A DNA stretch of 64,000 nt from the NCBI RefSeq assembly GCF_003265705.1, contig NW_020312935.1:5922245-5986244 (forward strand). The letters are read 5' to 3'. Each line of letters begins with the position of its first letter. Position 1 is the first letter of the stretch. The stretch comes from Callorhinus ursinus (taxonomy: Eukaryota; Chordata; Mammalia; Carnivora; Otariidae). Under the pieces are notes generated by a model, which had not been told where the DNA came from, searched no databases, and was given only the letters and a program-made list of their open reading frames with translations. The translations under genes and the position numbers were made by a program. Positions 23,446 to 35,394 of the stretch are shown here, one piece after another.

Positions 23446-24949
23446 ATGTCTGACCGGATCTTCTATATTCATTCTAACTTGTCCTCTGTGCCCTGGGAGG
23501 GCAGCACAGCAGGTAGGCCTAGGCCAGGCATCTGTCCAAGAGTCACTGGTGTACATACAACTCCACCTGGCAGCCACATGTTCCTTTGGGGCTTCCCCAC
23601 CACACCTCAGAACGTAACCAGCTGTAAGTAGAACAAGTGGCCTGGGGCGCCCTCAGGGACTTACGTGTCCCTGCTCCCTGCCGAGGACAAGTGAAAGGTC
23701 ATCCCTGGGCAACTATTCAGAAAGCTTCTAATCTTTATAAATACAGCCTTCCCTTTTGGGCTACAAGCTCCTTTTCCATTCTGACCCTTTCCTGATTGGC
23801 CCCTTCGGTAAAGTCAAGCGCATTTTTGTTGGCAAGTGATAAGCGGAGCAGTTTGAGGAAGGAGTGTTGAGGGCTACTCATGAACCTCCCCTTCAAACCC
23901 AGGCACCTTCACCATGCTGTTGGGTAGACACACACAAGGGTCCCCCCAGAAACACCGCAGACTGGGCTGCTGAATACTGGGGAAAGGTGGTTTCATATCG
24001 ATGGGAAGAACAGAAGAGCCAAGGAGAGTGATGAGTGATACAAGATTAGAGGGCTGACGAAATGGCGTCCTAGGAGGTTAGGTTGACGTGAGCATAGACT
24101 TGCTACTCAGAATCTGGCTCTGAAGCTCCTGCTCACTCTGCCTCCGTATTTGGCCTTTTCCTAATCTAGGTAAAAGTATCAGAGGGCTAGAGGTCAGTGT
24201 GGTTGAAAGAGGCAGTGTGAATGGGGCCCAAGAGGAGTTGCCAAGGTGGGAGGGGTTCTTAGCCCATTTATATTATTTTTTCAACACCCGAAAGGTATTT
24301 CCATTAAAGCCTCAGAAGTGACAGACCTTAAGAAATGCTTTTTCTGCTGTGGAAGGGAGACATGGAAGGGATCCTGGTTGCAAGTGTTTCCGTTCTACGG
24401 TTTCCTCTGAGAATGAGGGACAGATTTCCAGGTCTCCTGCTGCTGCCCTAAGCTCCAAAGAATCGCTTTTGCAGCCATATTCCTTCTCTAGGGGACTCAT
24501 AGAGGTGATGGGCCAAGGCTGTGTTTTGGATACCAAGCAGATTAAAGGGCTTCAGCCGGAAACAGGGAGAGATGTGAGATTGGAGGTCCTGGCAGGTTGC
24601 TGTATACAGCAGAAATGACTGATGAGATCTGATTTTCTTTCCAGCAGCAGTACCTCCCACTTCTCCTCCTACACCTGGTCACTACCATGTCCTCTACCAA
24701 GGGTGTGGAGAAACCCAGGTGGGCTGGCATGGGGAGACATACTGCCTGGTTGGTGGCTACCGGACCTATGGGGATGCTCCTGTGGCCACCCCAGCAAAGG
24801 CGGAAGCAGAGAAACCCATTCCCAGCCGGGCTCCCAAGAGACGTCGAGCTCTCGCAGAGTCGGATAAAGACCTAGGTTGCTCCAGCCCCAAAATTCGGCG
24901 ATTGCAGCATGGTCGCAGGAGGCTGACCCCACAGAAGCTTGCTGGCTGA
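23446..24949 (+). CDS. DPEP2NB: DPEP2 neighbour protein, two coding exons
   Basis: Exon 1 is 23,446-23,512: 22 codons plus 1 nt, starting MSDRIFYIHSNLSSVPWEG, with a GTAGGC donor. Exon 2 is 24,645-24,949, ending RRLTPQKLAG and TGA. Joining at the first possible acceptor keeps frame and gives about 123 residues. Exon 2 encodes a Pro/Thr-rich link, then GHYHVLYQGCGETQVGWHGE, TYCLVGGYRTYGDAP, and a basic C-terminus with a likely nuclear-type cluster RAPKRRRALAE. No catalytic motif, signal peptide or membrane segment is visible. Identification rests on remembered similarity to human DPEP2NB and on position between DDX28 and DPEP2. The function of the family is unknown to me. The acceptor is a triple CAG, so isoforms differing by one or two residues are possible. 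AATAAA at 25,581 is a likely 3' end. Confidence 0.87.
24639..24650 (+). promoter_or_regulatory. DPEP2NB: Tandem CAG-CAG-CAG splice acceptor of DPEP2NB exon 2
   Basis: After TTTTCTTTC come three consecutive CAGs ending at 24,644, 24,647 and 24,650. Each leaves the phase-1 junction in frame, adding two, one or no extra Ala residues before Val-Pro-Pro. Confidence 0.7.
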
Positions 24950-25580
24950 GCCACTCTACAGAGAGGGCAAACGTTTAACCACCTAAGACAGCTAATGCCT
25001 CTTCCTGCAGTGACCCCCTTTGCCCACCACTGGAGGTTAGAACCTGAGCCGTTCTGTCTGAGCCTTTGTCGGCCAGGAGCCTCCTTCCATACTAACTGGC
25101 CATGGGCAAGGAGCCTTAGAAACCGAGACTTGAAACGAGAGGCTGCTCCGACCATCCCAGGGTGGAAACTGGCCTGGAAGAAAACCTGATGTTTCTCTGC
25201 TTGATACTCTAGAGTCCCTTCTTGGAAAGAAGAAAGAAAAGTCTGCACTCTTTGAGCCAAGGAGGATCCAGGAGCAGAGAGAGGGTTCAGAGTAGTCTCA
25301 GCAGGGGCCCATCTATCAGATAGACTCCTGCCCTGAGTCACTGCCAGCAGCCATCAACACAAATCAAGAAGAGCTGGGCTTTTTGAAACTGAAAAAAGCA
25401 ATTTGTGTCTACCCAGGGAGCCTCTTGTCTGGAGTGCCAGGAGGCAGAATAAAGAGACCCAGGAAGATCCGCTCCCCAGTGCAGGAAGAAAATGGAGAGA
25501 GTTGGGTGGCACCACCACTGAGGCTCATGTGCTCCTTCATTCCCATCCCTTTCTGGCCCCAGTGGGATTTCTTACTGTTC

Positions 25581-25586
25581 AATAAA
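25581..25586 (+). terminator. DPEP2NB: Likely DPEP2NB polyadenylation signal
   Basis: AATAAA lies 632 nt after the stop and is followed by a T-rich stretch (GATTTTGTCTAACATATTTG). AATAAA also occurs at 25,449, so 3'-end choice is uncertain. Confidence 0.5.
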
Positions 25587-25849
25587 ATGATTTTGTCTAA
25601 CATATTTGACTTGAAATCCAGCTTGTCCAAGGCCAGGCCCCAAACCTCCTTGTTCCCTGAAAGTACATTCCCACATGGGGATCCTGGTGCTCTGAGACCT
25701 GCCTCCAAAGAAGACCCCTGAGTGCAGCTTCTAACTGTGTGGCTCTCACAATGGACACCTGTACAAATCGGGGCAGGACCCGGGCAGGTTCTTTAAGAAA
25801 TGCAGAGCCTGATGAGAACTTCCCTCTGTGTGTGCACATGTGCGTGCAT

Positions 25850-25852
<3 letters not shown>

Positions 25853-25883
<31 letters not shown>
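25853..25883. repeat. (TG)n microsatellite
   Basis: About 15 TG units, preceded by a degenerate TGTGCACATGTGCGTGC stretch. Confidence 0.95.
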
Positions 25884-25887
<4 letters not shown>

Positions 25888-25954
25888 AGATGAGAGGCAG
25901 GACTGAGAAGACGTTCTGTCAATCCACCCATCTCTATCCATTTACTCCACAAAT

Positions 25955-26147
25955 TCCTTTTAAGGATTTTATTTACTTGACAGAGAGAGACACAGCGAGA
26001 GAGGGAACACAAGCAGGGGGAGTGGGAGAGGGAGAAGCAGGCTTCCCACGGAGCAGGGATCCCGATGCGGGACTCGATCCCAGGACCCTGGGGTCATGAC
26101 CTGAGCCGAAGGCAGACGCTTAACAACTGAGCCCCCCCAGGTGCCCC
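25955..26147 (-). repeat. CAN-SINE, minus strand
   Basis: Target duplication TACTCCACAAAT / TACTCCATAAAT at 25,943-25,954 and 26,148-26,159. Confidence 0.92.
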
Positions 26148-26149
26148 TA

Positions 26150-26690
26150 CTCCATAAATATTTATTGAGCACCTGCTAGTTGCTTGGGGTATATTAGTGA
26201 ACAAGATGATTGAAGCCCCTCTCCTCATAGCACCCAGAAACTAAAGGAAGAGATAAGTAAAAGATATAATTTCAACTAGTTATAAGAGCAATAAAGTAAG
26301 ATGGGATAAAAGGATAGAGGGATGAGGGGTACTAGGTTCCACAGGTAGTCAGGGGAGGCCTCTCTGAGGAGGCAACATCTCAGTGAAAATGTGAGGGAAT
26401 CCTGTGAAGAGTTGGAGGGACACAATTCCTGGAGGAGGAAATGGCAGGAGCAAAGACCCTGAGGCAGGAATGAGGCTGGCCTGTCGTAGGAACAACAGAA
26501 AGGCTTGTGGCCAGAGAGAAAAGAGAAAGAAGAATGAAAGATGTGGTTGGAGAAGCAGGCATGGGCCAGACCACAGCAGGCCTCCTCAGCCATGGTGAGG
26601 AATGTGGATCTTAAGTGTGATGGGGAAGTCATGGGAAGAAGTTGAGCAGGGTAGTGAAATGATCAGACATAGATGTTAAAAAGATCATTC
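26150..26690 (+). repeat. Ancient LINE-like remnant (probably L2)
   Basis: Long, well-preserved copy: AATATTTATTGAGCACCTGC, GAGGCCTCTCTGAGGAGGC, GCAAAGACCCTGAGGCAGGA, GATCATTCCGACTACTG. This is the same family as the pieces at 10.7, 12.1, 13.3 and 57.4 kb. The family name is from memory. Confidence 0.55.
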
Positions 26691-27593
26691 CGACTACTGT
26701 GTGCCCTGGCAGTGGGGTGCTGGCTGTTACCCATGGAATGTCTCTCTCAGCAGTTAAGGGGACAGTTGGTCCTAGGGAGTGGGGGTGGGGGAATATCAGC
26801 AAAGAAGAAAGCGCACAGGGTGTGCGGGGGCCTGTGTGCCAGGTCCACGTGCCTTAACTTCCCAGATCCAAAGTGGGCGCTGTCAGCAACTTGTAGCCCT
26901 CAGGCCCAGGTGAAACCACTCACTCTGTGGACGGTACGCTCACCCCCAAGGGCCACACCAGCAAGAGTGTTTCGCCAGGAAGGGTCCTGATAACTTAAGA
27001 AGTTTCCCTAACCTGGGTTAGAGGAAGGAGGCACAGGCTCTGGGGAGTTCCCACTGTGAGTCTCATCTCAGTTAACCCACAAAACACAGCTAATGCCTCT
27101 TCCTGCAGCGACTCCCACTACCCACTGCTGGAGATTAGAACCTCATGTTGCTCTCTGAAACTTGGTGTGACTGAGGAAGATTTGCGACCCTGGAGGAGTC
27201 AAGTAGGTTGGCAATTCCTAAACATGAGGCAAACAGACTCATGGGGCAGACTCTTAGGAAAACTAGAGATCCCCAGTGCCTACACGAGTCCTGCTGAATA
27301 CATTCTTCGGGAGGAATCTGGAAACCTGCAGTTTTAAATTTTTCCCATAATCACGATTTTATAGGAAATACAAGTGACAGAGGAACCTGTTAAATGACAC
27401 CATGGGATGCAATCAGCAAGTTCTAAGACAATTCCAAAACTCTAAAGGACAAAAGACATGATTTTTTCAACAAACAAATTGCAAGGAAGGAAGAAGGAAG
27501 AGGAACCCATGCATTAAGAGCTCTAACAACCAAATGCAATGTGGGTGGCCTTATCTACATTATAATCAAAACAATTATTTAAAAATTAGTCCC

Positions 27594-27810
27594 GGGGCGC
27601 CCAGGTGGCTCAGATAGTTGAGCATCTGCCTTCGGCTCGGGTCATGATCCCAGGGTCCTCGAATCGAGCCCCAGTCTGGGCTCCTGGCTCAGTGGGGAGC
27701 CTGCTTCTCCCTCTCCCTCTCCCCCTGCTCAGGCTCTCTCTCTCTCTCTCTCTCTGTATCTCTGTGTCTCAAATGAATAAATAAAATCTTAAAAAAATAA
27801 AATAAAAAAA
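27594..27810 (+). repeat. CAN-SINE
   Basis: The short repeat TAAAAATTAG stands on both sides. The CT domain has expanded to about ten CT units. Confidence 0.9.
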
Positions 27811-27915
27811 TAAAAATTAGGCAATCAGGGAAATTTGAACATGATAGATGATTTATGATATTAAGGAAGTATTGTGACTCTCTTAGGTGTCATAATGGTT
27901 TGGTAGTTGTCTTTT

Positions 27916-29086
27916 TTTTTTTCATTTGCAAACATTTATTGAATATTTGTTATGAAGTGGCATTCACAGTTCTAACAACAGGGAACATAAAGATATAAAA
28001 AAGCTTAAATTAATGAGCATATTCAACTACAGTGAAGGATTAGTCATCCGATGAGCTAAATGTCATTTAACTTGGAACACAGCCTTGAAAAAATAAAAAA
28101 AAAGAGCATGTGATGAGAGCTCTACTCTGGGTGGATATGGCCAAGAACATGGGGGTTCCCTCTCTTCCCAGCAGCTAATCTAGGGATATGGCTTCACGTG
28201 ACAGGGACCAGCTGCCAGTGCCTCTCATTCCTCCACCCCCAGGCCCCCACCACTGCTGAAACACAGAGCTGGGCGGGGGCTGCTCAGACAGTTACATCTC
28301 TCCTCCCCCACTCAGTTCCCATTTGTAGGGCAGGGCTCTGCCTCAAAAGCAACAAGTTGAGAATAATGGGGCCCCAACTGCCCCAATTCTAGCTCACTCC
28401 TAGAATATAGAGATTGCACACTGAGAGAAGCAAGCTAGAAGACCAGGGGCCACCCAGTGCCTGCTTGTAGAGAAGGACTGACCCTTTGGGAGAAGCAGGC
28501 TACTGCCTCTGCCCAAAGCTCTGCCGCAGTGGCACGGATGTTCTGCTCAGGAGGAGAGGCAGGCCCTAATGACAGAGAGCTCCACCACACTGTCTGAAGA
28601 GTCTGACTTTATCCATGCCTAAGGACTCTGTCAAAAACAATGGAGATTCTGATGGCAAGCAATTAATTATACAGGGGCTAGTAGCTTCACAGTATCAGTA
28701 GAACAAAGTGAACCAGCCATAAATTCAATAGACAGCACCTGAGAGACATCCAAGAAGAGTCCCCCTGAGATCACACATATCCCTGAGGGGCCAGAAGGTC
28801 AAGAACACATCCTAGGCTGAAGCCCCTCAGGAGTAACCATAGTGGGATATAGAGTAGATGTAAAAAAAATTCCCCAAGTTATACCACAGGTCCATCAGCA
28901 AAATGTGGAAGCCTTACTGACTAAAAGGGGCTAAAGCACAACCTTTTGCCAACACTGGCTGAGCAAGTAAGCCACTCTAACCTCGGAGGAAGTCAGGAAG
29001 TCAGATGTAATAAAAGTACAATCATCCCTCATGGTCTTTTCCAGTGCTGCACCCGTTCAGGAGATACTGGAGGAAAGACCTCTGAA
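27916..29086 (-). pseudogene. Intronless retrocopy of an unidentified transcript 3' end
   Basis: A 15-bp perfect direct repeat TGGTAGTTGTCTTTT stands at 27,901-27,915 and 29,087-29,101. Directly inside the left copy is poly-T (to 27,922), and 12 nt further is TTTATT at 27,935-27,940. On the minus strand this reads as AATAAA followed by poly-A, i.e. a complete mRNA 3' end. The right target copy ends TCTTTT|AAAAAG, the preferred L1 endonuclease site. So a polyadenylated RNA of about 1.17 kb was copied into the genome on the minus strand. It has no long open frame and no CAN-SINE or L1 similarity that I can see, so it most likely derives from a 3'UTR or a noncoding RNA. The parent gene is not identified. 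Confidence 0.75.
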
Positions 29087-30484
29087 TGGTAGTTGTCTTT
29101 TAAAAAGAGCCGTTATCTTTTAGAGATGCAAACTTAAATATGGATGGAATAAATGTTTGATTTGCCTTAAAATATTCTGTAGAAGGTATAAATGAGTAAG
29201 GTATAAATGAAACAAGATGGGCCATCCATAATTGTTGAAGCTGAACGACTGGCACATAGGAGTTCAATATACTCTTCTACTGTTTTATGTTTGAAATTAC
29301 CCTGATAGGTTAAAAGAAATTTTTTTTTAAAGCTTCTCAGGTGCAGCCTGATGTTCATCAGCCAGATATGGAATCAGTGAGGACTCAGGGTGAAGGGGGG
29401 TCGGCTTCATCGCATAAATTAGCAGGTGGGAGCCACGGCAGCCAGGCAGAGGAGGGCAGCCTTCCTGTATGAACACAGGAAGCACGAGGGCTCTGAGGCA
29501 GGGTATGCTGTGTACAGCATGTTGTTGCCGGTCTGACAGGCCTCAGAGATAAGCAGGCTAGGTTGAGCAAAGGGACAGCAAGTCTGAACTTGAGGCTAAC
29601 TGAAAAAAATCACATATGCCACATCATAGATGTTTGTTTGGTCAGAGCCAGTTCCAAGCACCTGATGTGCACACAGCCCACTCTTCCAGATGCTTCTGTC
29701 AGCAGATGTGGTAGATAACTGCTGGAAACTTGTCCAGCCCCTTCACGGCATACCCCGGAACGGGGCCAGCTCCAGGGGGTGATCAGTGGGGAACGCCTAG
29801 ACAAACAGAGGATGTAAGGGACTTGAAGCCTCTCCTGGTGAGAGAAGCAGCAGCTGAAAGTCAAGAAGTCCATGGAACCCTAATCTGACTTGGCCCCAAG
29901 GGCATGTCCAGCTGCTGGCCTCCCTACCCTTTCCTCCCCTTCAGCCAAGCTCAAGGAGGGTTCCATCCTCGGGCCAGGAGGCTATTCTCTCTGCCACTGC
30001 TGGTTTCCCCAAATGGCTGCCTTATGCCCCATGAAGCCACACCAAAGACAAGGCCAGGCCAGTCCAACTTTGGTGAGCCTGGCAGTGGTGAGCAGGAGGT
30101 GAGTGGCATGTGCAGAAGCAGACAGGATAGACCTTACCAAATGGCTGGTAGTCATTCTCCAAAGTTCTCTCCCCACATGGGCCTGGAGCACCCATAGAGA
30201 GCGAGCCCAAAGAGATAAAAACTCTTGAGTAGCTCTGGCCTGGGGTCCCAGAGAGCCCTGGACATCAGGAAGCTAAGTACATTCCTCTACCACAAAGTCA
30301 GTCCCATTGTCCTCACAAGTTGCCCCCAAATTTATGAATTCCCTCTGCCCAGCATTCAGGGAGGCCTCCAGACAGAGGGGAACAGAGATCAAGAAAGGGC
30401 ATCTGTTAGCTGGGGCAACTGCTTCGTACCCGCAGTGGTCCGAGATGGAGAACAGAATCGGAAAGCTCAAAGCTGAAAAAAATC

Positions 30485-30665
30485 TAAGAGTAAGGGAATT
30501 TTGGTTTCAGATCCCAGCTCCACCTGCCAGTTTCACCAAGATGAAGCTCAATTTTCTCACCTAGAAAATGAAGCTGGTAAAAACCTACCTCGTGGGCTAT
30601 CGTTAAGATCAAATGGGCTACGACATATGACACTGGTAGCACAGCTCTGGACACACAGTAGCTTT
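30485..30665 (+). repeat. MIR SINE
   Basis: TTTCAGATCCCAGCTCCACC, then CACCTAGAAAATGAAGCTGG, ACCTACCTCGTGGGCTATCG and ACACAGTAGCTTT follow MIR order on the plus strand with typical divergence. Confidence 0.7.
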
Positions 30666-31508
30666 GGCTGCTCTGGCACATTGTCCCTGTTGTCACATGC
30701 CCTTGCTCCATGAGGGAAGGAAAGGCAGCAGTCTGCTGAGCTCCAAGTTGACTCGCTCCTCAAGGAATGTTGGTTGAGCCTTTGCTATGCGCAGGTGTGG
30801 CGCTAGGGGCCAGAATATGGTGGTCGTGGCCTCACTGAGTTCACTTGCCAGCTTCGACAGGGCGGGTGACCGCAGGCTGCTGGGAGGAGGGTACGGACGA
30901 AGGTGAGGAGGAGGAGGCAAAGGTTCCAGCAAACCTGAACCTGAGCAATCGGAGAGGCTCATCCGCTTTCCTGTTTTTAAAGAGAGCAAGTTACCGAAGA
31001 GGGTTTGGATTTTTCAGGTTCTCCATGATATGCCCCCCTCTCGAGGCGACTGAATATCACGGTTCAGAAGGTGCCATCTGAATCCCAGGGACTCCCTGTA
31101 GGATCTTCCTCAGTCGAACTCCTGTAGCCCCTGCCCCTCCAGCCTCCCCCCAGCTGATGGCAAGACCTCGAGAACATGGGACGGCATGCAAACCAACCTC
31201 AGGACGGGAGTCCCAAGCCCTGTGGGCTTCACCCCTAAATCACCCAAATATCTGGTCCCAGAAAATAGCCTCGTCAGACACTTAAAGCCTCCCAGACACC
31301 ACGGTGCCTTTGCTCTGGGGACCCTGTGTACTGGATCCTCCATACTGCCTGAAATCAGGCCGAGTCTGGCTGCAAGAGACCCAAGATGGACAGGAAGGCG
31401 GGCAAGGACGTGGAAGACAAAGGTGGGGATTAGGGAGAAGTCCGGGTGGAATCGGGAGACAGAGAGGCACTCGTGCTTACCTAGCAAGGTGGACAGTGGC
31501 TGCCTTTT

Positions 31509-31704
31509 TTTTTTTTTTAAAGATTTATTTATTTGAAAGAGAGAGAATGAGAGAGAGAGAGCACATGAGAGTGGGGAGGGTCAGAGGGAGAAGCAGACTC
31601 CCTGCCGAGCAGGGAGCCCGATGTGGGACTCGATCCCGGGACTCCAGGACCATGACCTGAGCTGAAGGCAGTTGCTTAACCAACTGAGCCACCCAGGCGC
31701 CCCG
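31509..31704 (-). repeat. CAN-SINE, minus strand
   Basis: Target duplication GTGGCTGCCTTTT at 31,496-31,508 and 31,705-31,717. Confidence 0.95.
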
Positions 31705-33012
31705 GTGGCTGCCTTTTGAAGGAAAATGTGCTACCTGTTGGCCACTTCCGGAAGGGTAGCCTCAGCTTTGTGATTAGAGGATGTGTGTCCATGGTGGCCA
31801 GGCTGTCTTCTGGCCAGAGAGACTGTTGCGACTTGGGAATGAGACTCTGTCATCACGGCAGCAGAACCAGCACAACACCCAGAATGCAGCAGGGGCAGCA
31901 TGAGTCTCCAGGTGCAAGAAGGAAGATGAACATCACCCGGGCAATGCTGGATACTGAGGAAGCCCCTGCCTCTGCCCCACTCCTGCGCTCCGAGCATGTG
32001 CAGTGGCCTGTCCCTCAGTCTGACAGTCTTCTTGCCTGCATATTCTTGTAATACACTGGAGATCAGTGGGGTTGGGTCAGCTCTGCCACGAAAGTAAGCT
32101 TGGACCCAGGAGAAGCCTGTTTCTACCACTGCGTCCTCTGCAGGTCTTGATTTAGGTAAACACTACAAAGGTGAGGAATTAGAAGAGAAGGTGCTTACTC
32201 ACATACCCCTTTGCCTACACTGGCCCTGCCTGAGCAGCCCCACTAGTGGGAGGCTAAGGGAACAGCACGTACAAGGCTCTGTGGTAGCAGGCCGCAAAGG
32301 AAGAAGGCAACAGGGTTTATGCCATTTGCTGAGACTAGAGAGGCCAGCCAAATAAAGGAATCTGGTACATGAGTATGGTAATGGCTTTTTCCTAAAAGCA
32401 AAAATCCTCTCCAGATTTCTTTTGGTTAGTAAAAACAGGCAGCAATGTAGGTCTTTTGTAAAAGTAAGGTGGCATGATGCAAACTTTCCAAAACCTGGGG
32501 TACTCATTGCTTTACACCATTCTGACTTACAAAAGGCTTCATGGGAAAGTTCTGACTTCAGCTAGTGGGGAAACCTGTATCCTAAAAGCAATGGGAAGGA
32601 ACAGAAGAACTTTAGGCAAGAAGATGATAGATTCTTCTCAAAGAGAGATAGGTCTGGCAGCTCATTTGGGGAATGGACTGGAAGTGGGGGGACCAGGAGG
32701 AGGTGAGAGGTGAAAGTGACCGGTACTGAGGAAGAGGTAGTGGGAATGGAGAAGACACCCCTGGGAGATGTTTGGGGGTTGAACCAGAATGATCTGGAGA
32801 TGCTGTTAAAGGGGAGAAGGGGGCAGAGGGGAGTAGGTGTCAGAGATGACATTCAGGTCAGCTCTGGAGCCAGACCCTGGGCTTCCCCCCTGTTTCCTCT
32901 TGTGTCCACTGCCAGCAAGCGCCTGGATAATTTCTCATAGCCCCTTCTCCCAAATTGTCCAGGTCTGTCCACAGATACTGGAGTCTTCTGAAGGACAAGG
33001 CTTTGCAGAAGA

Positions 33013-33125
33013 AGGGAGGGAGGGAGGTTGGGAGGGAGGAGGGAAGGAAGGAGGAAGGAAGGAAGGAAGGAAGGAAGGAAGGAAGGAAGGAAGGAAGGAA
33101 GAGGGAGGGGGAGGGGAGGAAAGAA
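33013..33125. repeat. (GGAA)n / (GGGA)n microsatellite
   Basis: More than a dozen GGAA units (33,046-33,100) are flanked by GGGA-rich units. It generates Lys/Glu/Gly-rich and Pro/Ser/Phe-rich spurious frames on both strands. Confidence 0.95.
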
Positions 33126-33720
33126 GGAATGGGACAAGGAGGCTTCACTAATGCGTGTTTATTTCCCCCTGCACAGGACAGGGCAGAGAGATGGCCTCGG
33201 ACGAGGTAAAAAGGAGAACAGGCCACTCACTCAGTTGGCTAAAACCCGCCTGCTACTTGAGTATGAGTGTTCACATGTCCCTGTGTGTATAAGGGTCTGG
33301 GTATGTCTGTGTTTCTGTGATTGGCTTTGTATGGTCACCTCAAGGCCATGACTAGCGATGCTAGTTAGTTTAAGGACTGAAGTTGAACGTTACTGAAAAT
33401 TATTCTGCCTGGCTGATCTTCTACAGAGATGGTGCCCACTTTCTCTGGTTCACCACTGCCTGTCTGTGCTGGGCTAGAGTTTCCTCCAAGTCTTGGGGTG
33501 TAAGACATCTGGCCCCTGGAAAAAAGCTAACAAACCTCGAAAAACTAAATTCTCCCTTCTTATTTCTTGTCAGCAGCTGCTATTTATCCTGGATTTCCTC
33601 CCTACCTCTTCGATTGTTTATACTCCCCACTTCCTGGGGGGCTATTAAGAGTGGAATAGAGAAGTTGTTTATTCCCCAAACCAACATTTTTGTCTTGGAG
33701 ACCAGCCAATCCAAGAGTTT

Positions 33721-33912
33721 TTTTTTTTTTAAGATTTTATTTATTTATTTGAGAGAGAGAGAATGAGAGATAGAGAGCACGAGAGGGGTCAGAGGGAGAA
33801 GCAGACTCCCTGCTGAGCAGGGAGCCCGATGCGGGACTCGATCCCGGGACTCCAGGATCACAACCTGAGCCAAAGGCAGTTGCTTAACCAACTGAGCCAC
33901 CCAGGTGCCCCA
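33721..33912 (-). repeat. CAN-SINE, minus strand
   Basis: Perfect 14-bp target duplication CAATCCAAGAGTTT at 33,707-33,720 and 33,914-33,927. Confidence 0.95.
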
Positions 33913-35394
33913 TCAATCCAAGAGTTTCTCCTCCCCTTTCCCCACTTGCTGGCTTCATGAGTGGGTGTGGGGCTGCTGGCCAGCAGTAGGGGGAGAAAGG
34001 AGGGAGCCAGGTCTGAGTTTGGGCTCCCCAGCTACCCAGGGCATGGACATACCCTAGGGGATGCACACTCTGCAGTGGGGCTGCCCAGACAACCCTCCAG
34101 TTGCAGTAGTCAGAGAGCAGACCCACCTCAAGCACCGTGCCACTGGTTTGCCCTTCACCCCTGCCTGCCTGCACCCGAGCACCAGCATATGCACAATCAC
34201 TCAGATATACCCAAGCTGGCAGAGTTTTGGTCATTTCCTTTCTAGGGTGGTTTCTAAGGTCTCCAGTCTTCAGACTTGGTCACTACTCCTGCACTGGTCA
34301 CTCCTGTCACCTGGTCCCAAAGGTCAAGCAGCTCCATAGGGTACCAAGGTTCACAGTAGAACCTTGAGAGGTTGAGAGGAAGGAGTTTGAGCAGAGACCT
34401 TGAAGCGTCTCAGTGGCAGAACTTCGGGGGAAAAGATGCATTCTGCTGTGTGCGTGTGTGTAAGGAGGTGGTTCTTGGAGGAGGCAACTAGGGTGAAGGC
34501 CTGAGGCTAGGAATGAGGGTGGGGCCTTCAGAGGAAGAACACAATTCAGCCTAGAGTTTTCTGGGAGAGCTAGAGCTAGAGCCACAGGAGATAAAAGATA
34601 ACGCGGATCAGAAGCCAGATGCCAGGCCTTTCCTTAGGAGCCACACTTCTGACTTCAGTGAAGACAGGGCTTCCACACTGAGGTAGGTGGGATCCTGATC
34701 AACAGCTCAGCCAGCAGTTCTGGAAGGAATGTTGCTGGGATGGGGGGGCGTACTCTGCTGCCCTAAAAATGACTTAATTTCCTTCCACTCAAACAGCTTA
34801 CTGAGTTCCTGCTCTGTTCAGTAAGCCACCCCTGACCCTCCCCAGAAGGTTTGCTCAGTTCACATTCCAAAAATCCCTCCATTCAGACCCAGGGAGGTGT
34901 AGCATCTGCTGAGGAGGGAGCTCTTTCCTGAGACTTACGGGAAGGCTAGGGGAGGGGCGCCCCTGACAGTTCCCAGTTCAGGCTTGAGTCCCCCAGGGGA
35001 TGGACAAGTAGGCAAGGAAGTAAGGTAGGGGAGAGAGAGGTCAGGGGCAAAGGACCTTTTCCTGAATGCAAAGTCCACAAGCTTAACCCCTCATTTCCAG
35101 AAACTCTCAGCTCCCCACCCCACCCTCACTGTGGCTCAGCCCAGGAATCCGAGAGCTCAGAGTACTGTGGCCAGAGACATTTGCACGTAGCCCTCAGGGT
35201 GGCTGGTGCAGGATGCAGGCAAACTGGGGACGTGATGTGGTTGAGAGAGGCCTCACGGCCGCGGGCTACTCTCTGGGAGGAGCACCCCAAGCCTTCTGTC
35301 TTGCAGAGCAAGGTTAGAGGCAGCAGCAGAGCAACCTGGGTCAGTCCCTCGGAGCACGCGGGGTGAGGCGAGAGGCGACAGGAGAGAGAGCCCG

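Larger units (their letters stand above)
25587..35390. other. Intergenic DPEP2NB - DPEP2
   Basis: Roughly 10 kb holding a TG microsatellite, SINEs, ancient LINE-like and MIR pieces, a retrocopy and a GGAA tract, each listed. In 29,102-30,480, 30,700-31,490, 31,718-32,990, 33,130-33,700 and 33,930-35,390 I see only apparently single-copy DNA without a supported gene. Noncoding 5' exons of DPEP2 could lie toward the right end. Confidence 0.5.
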
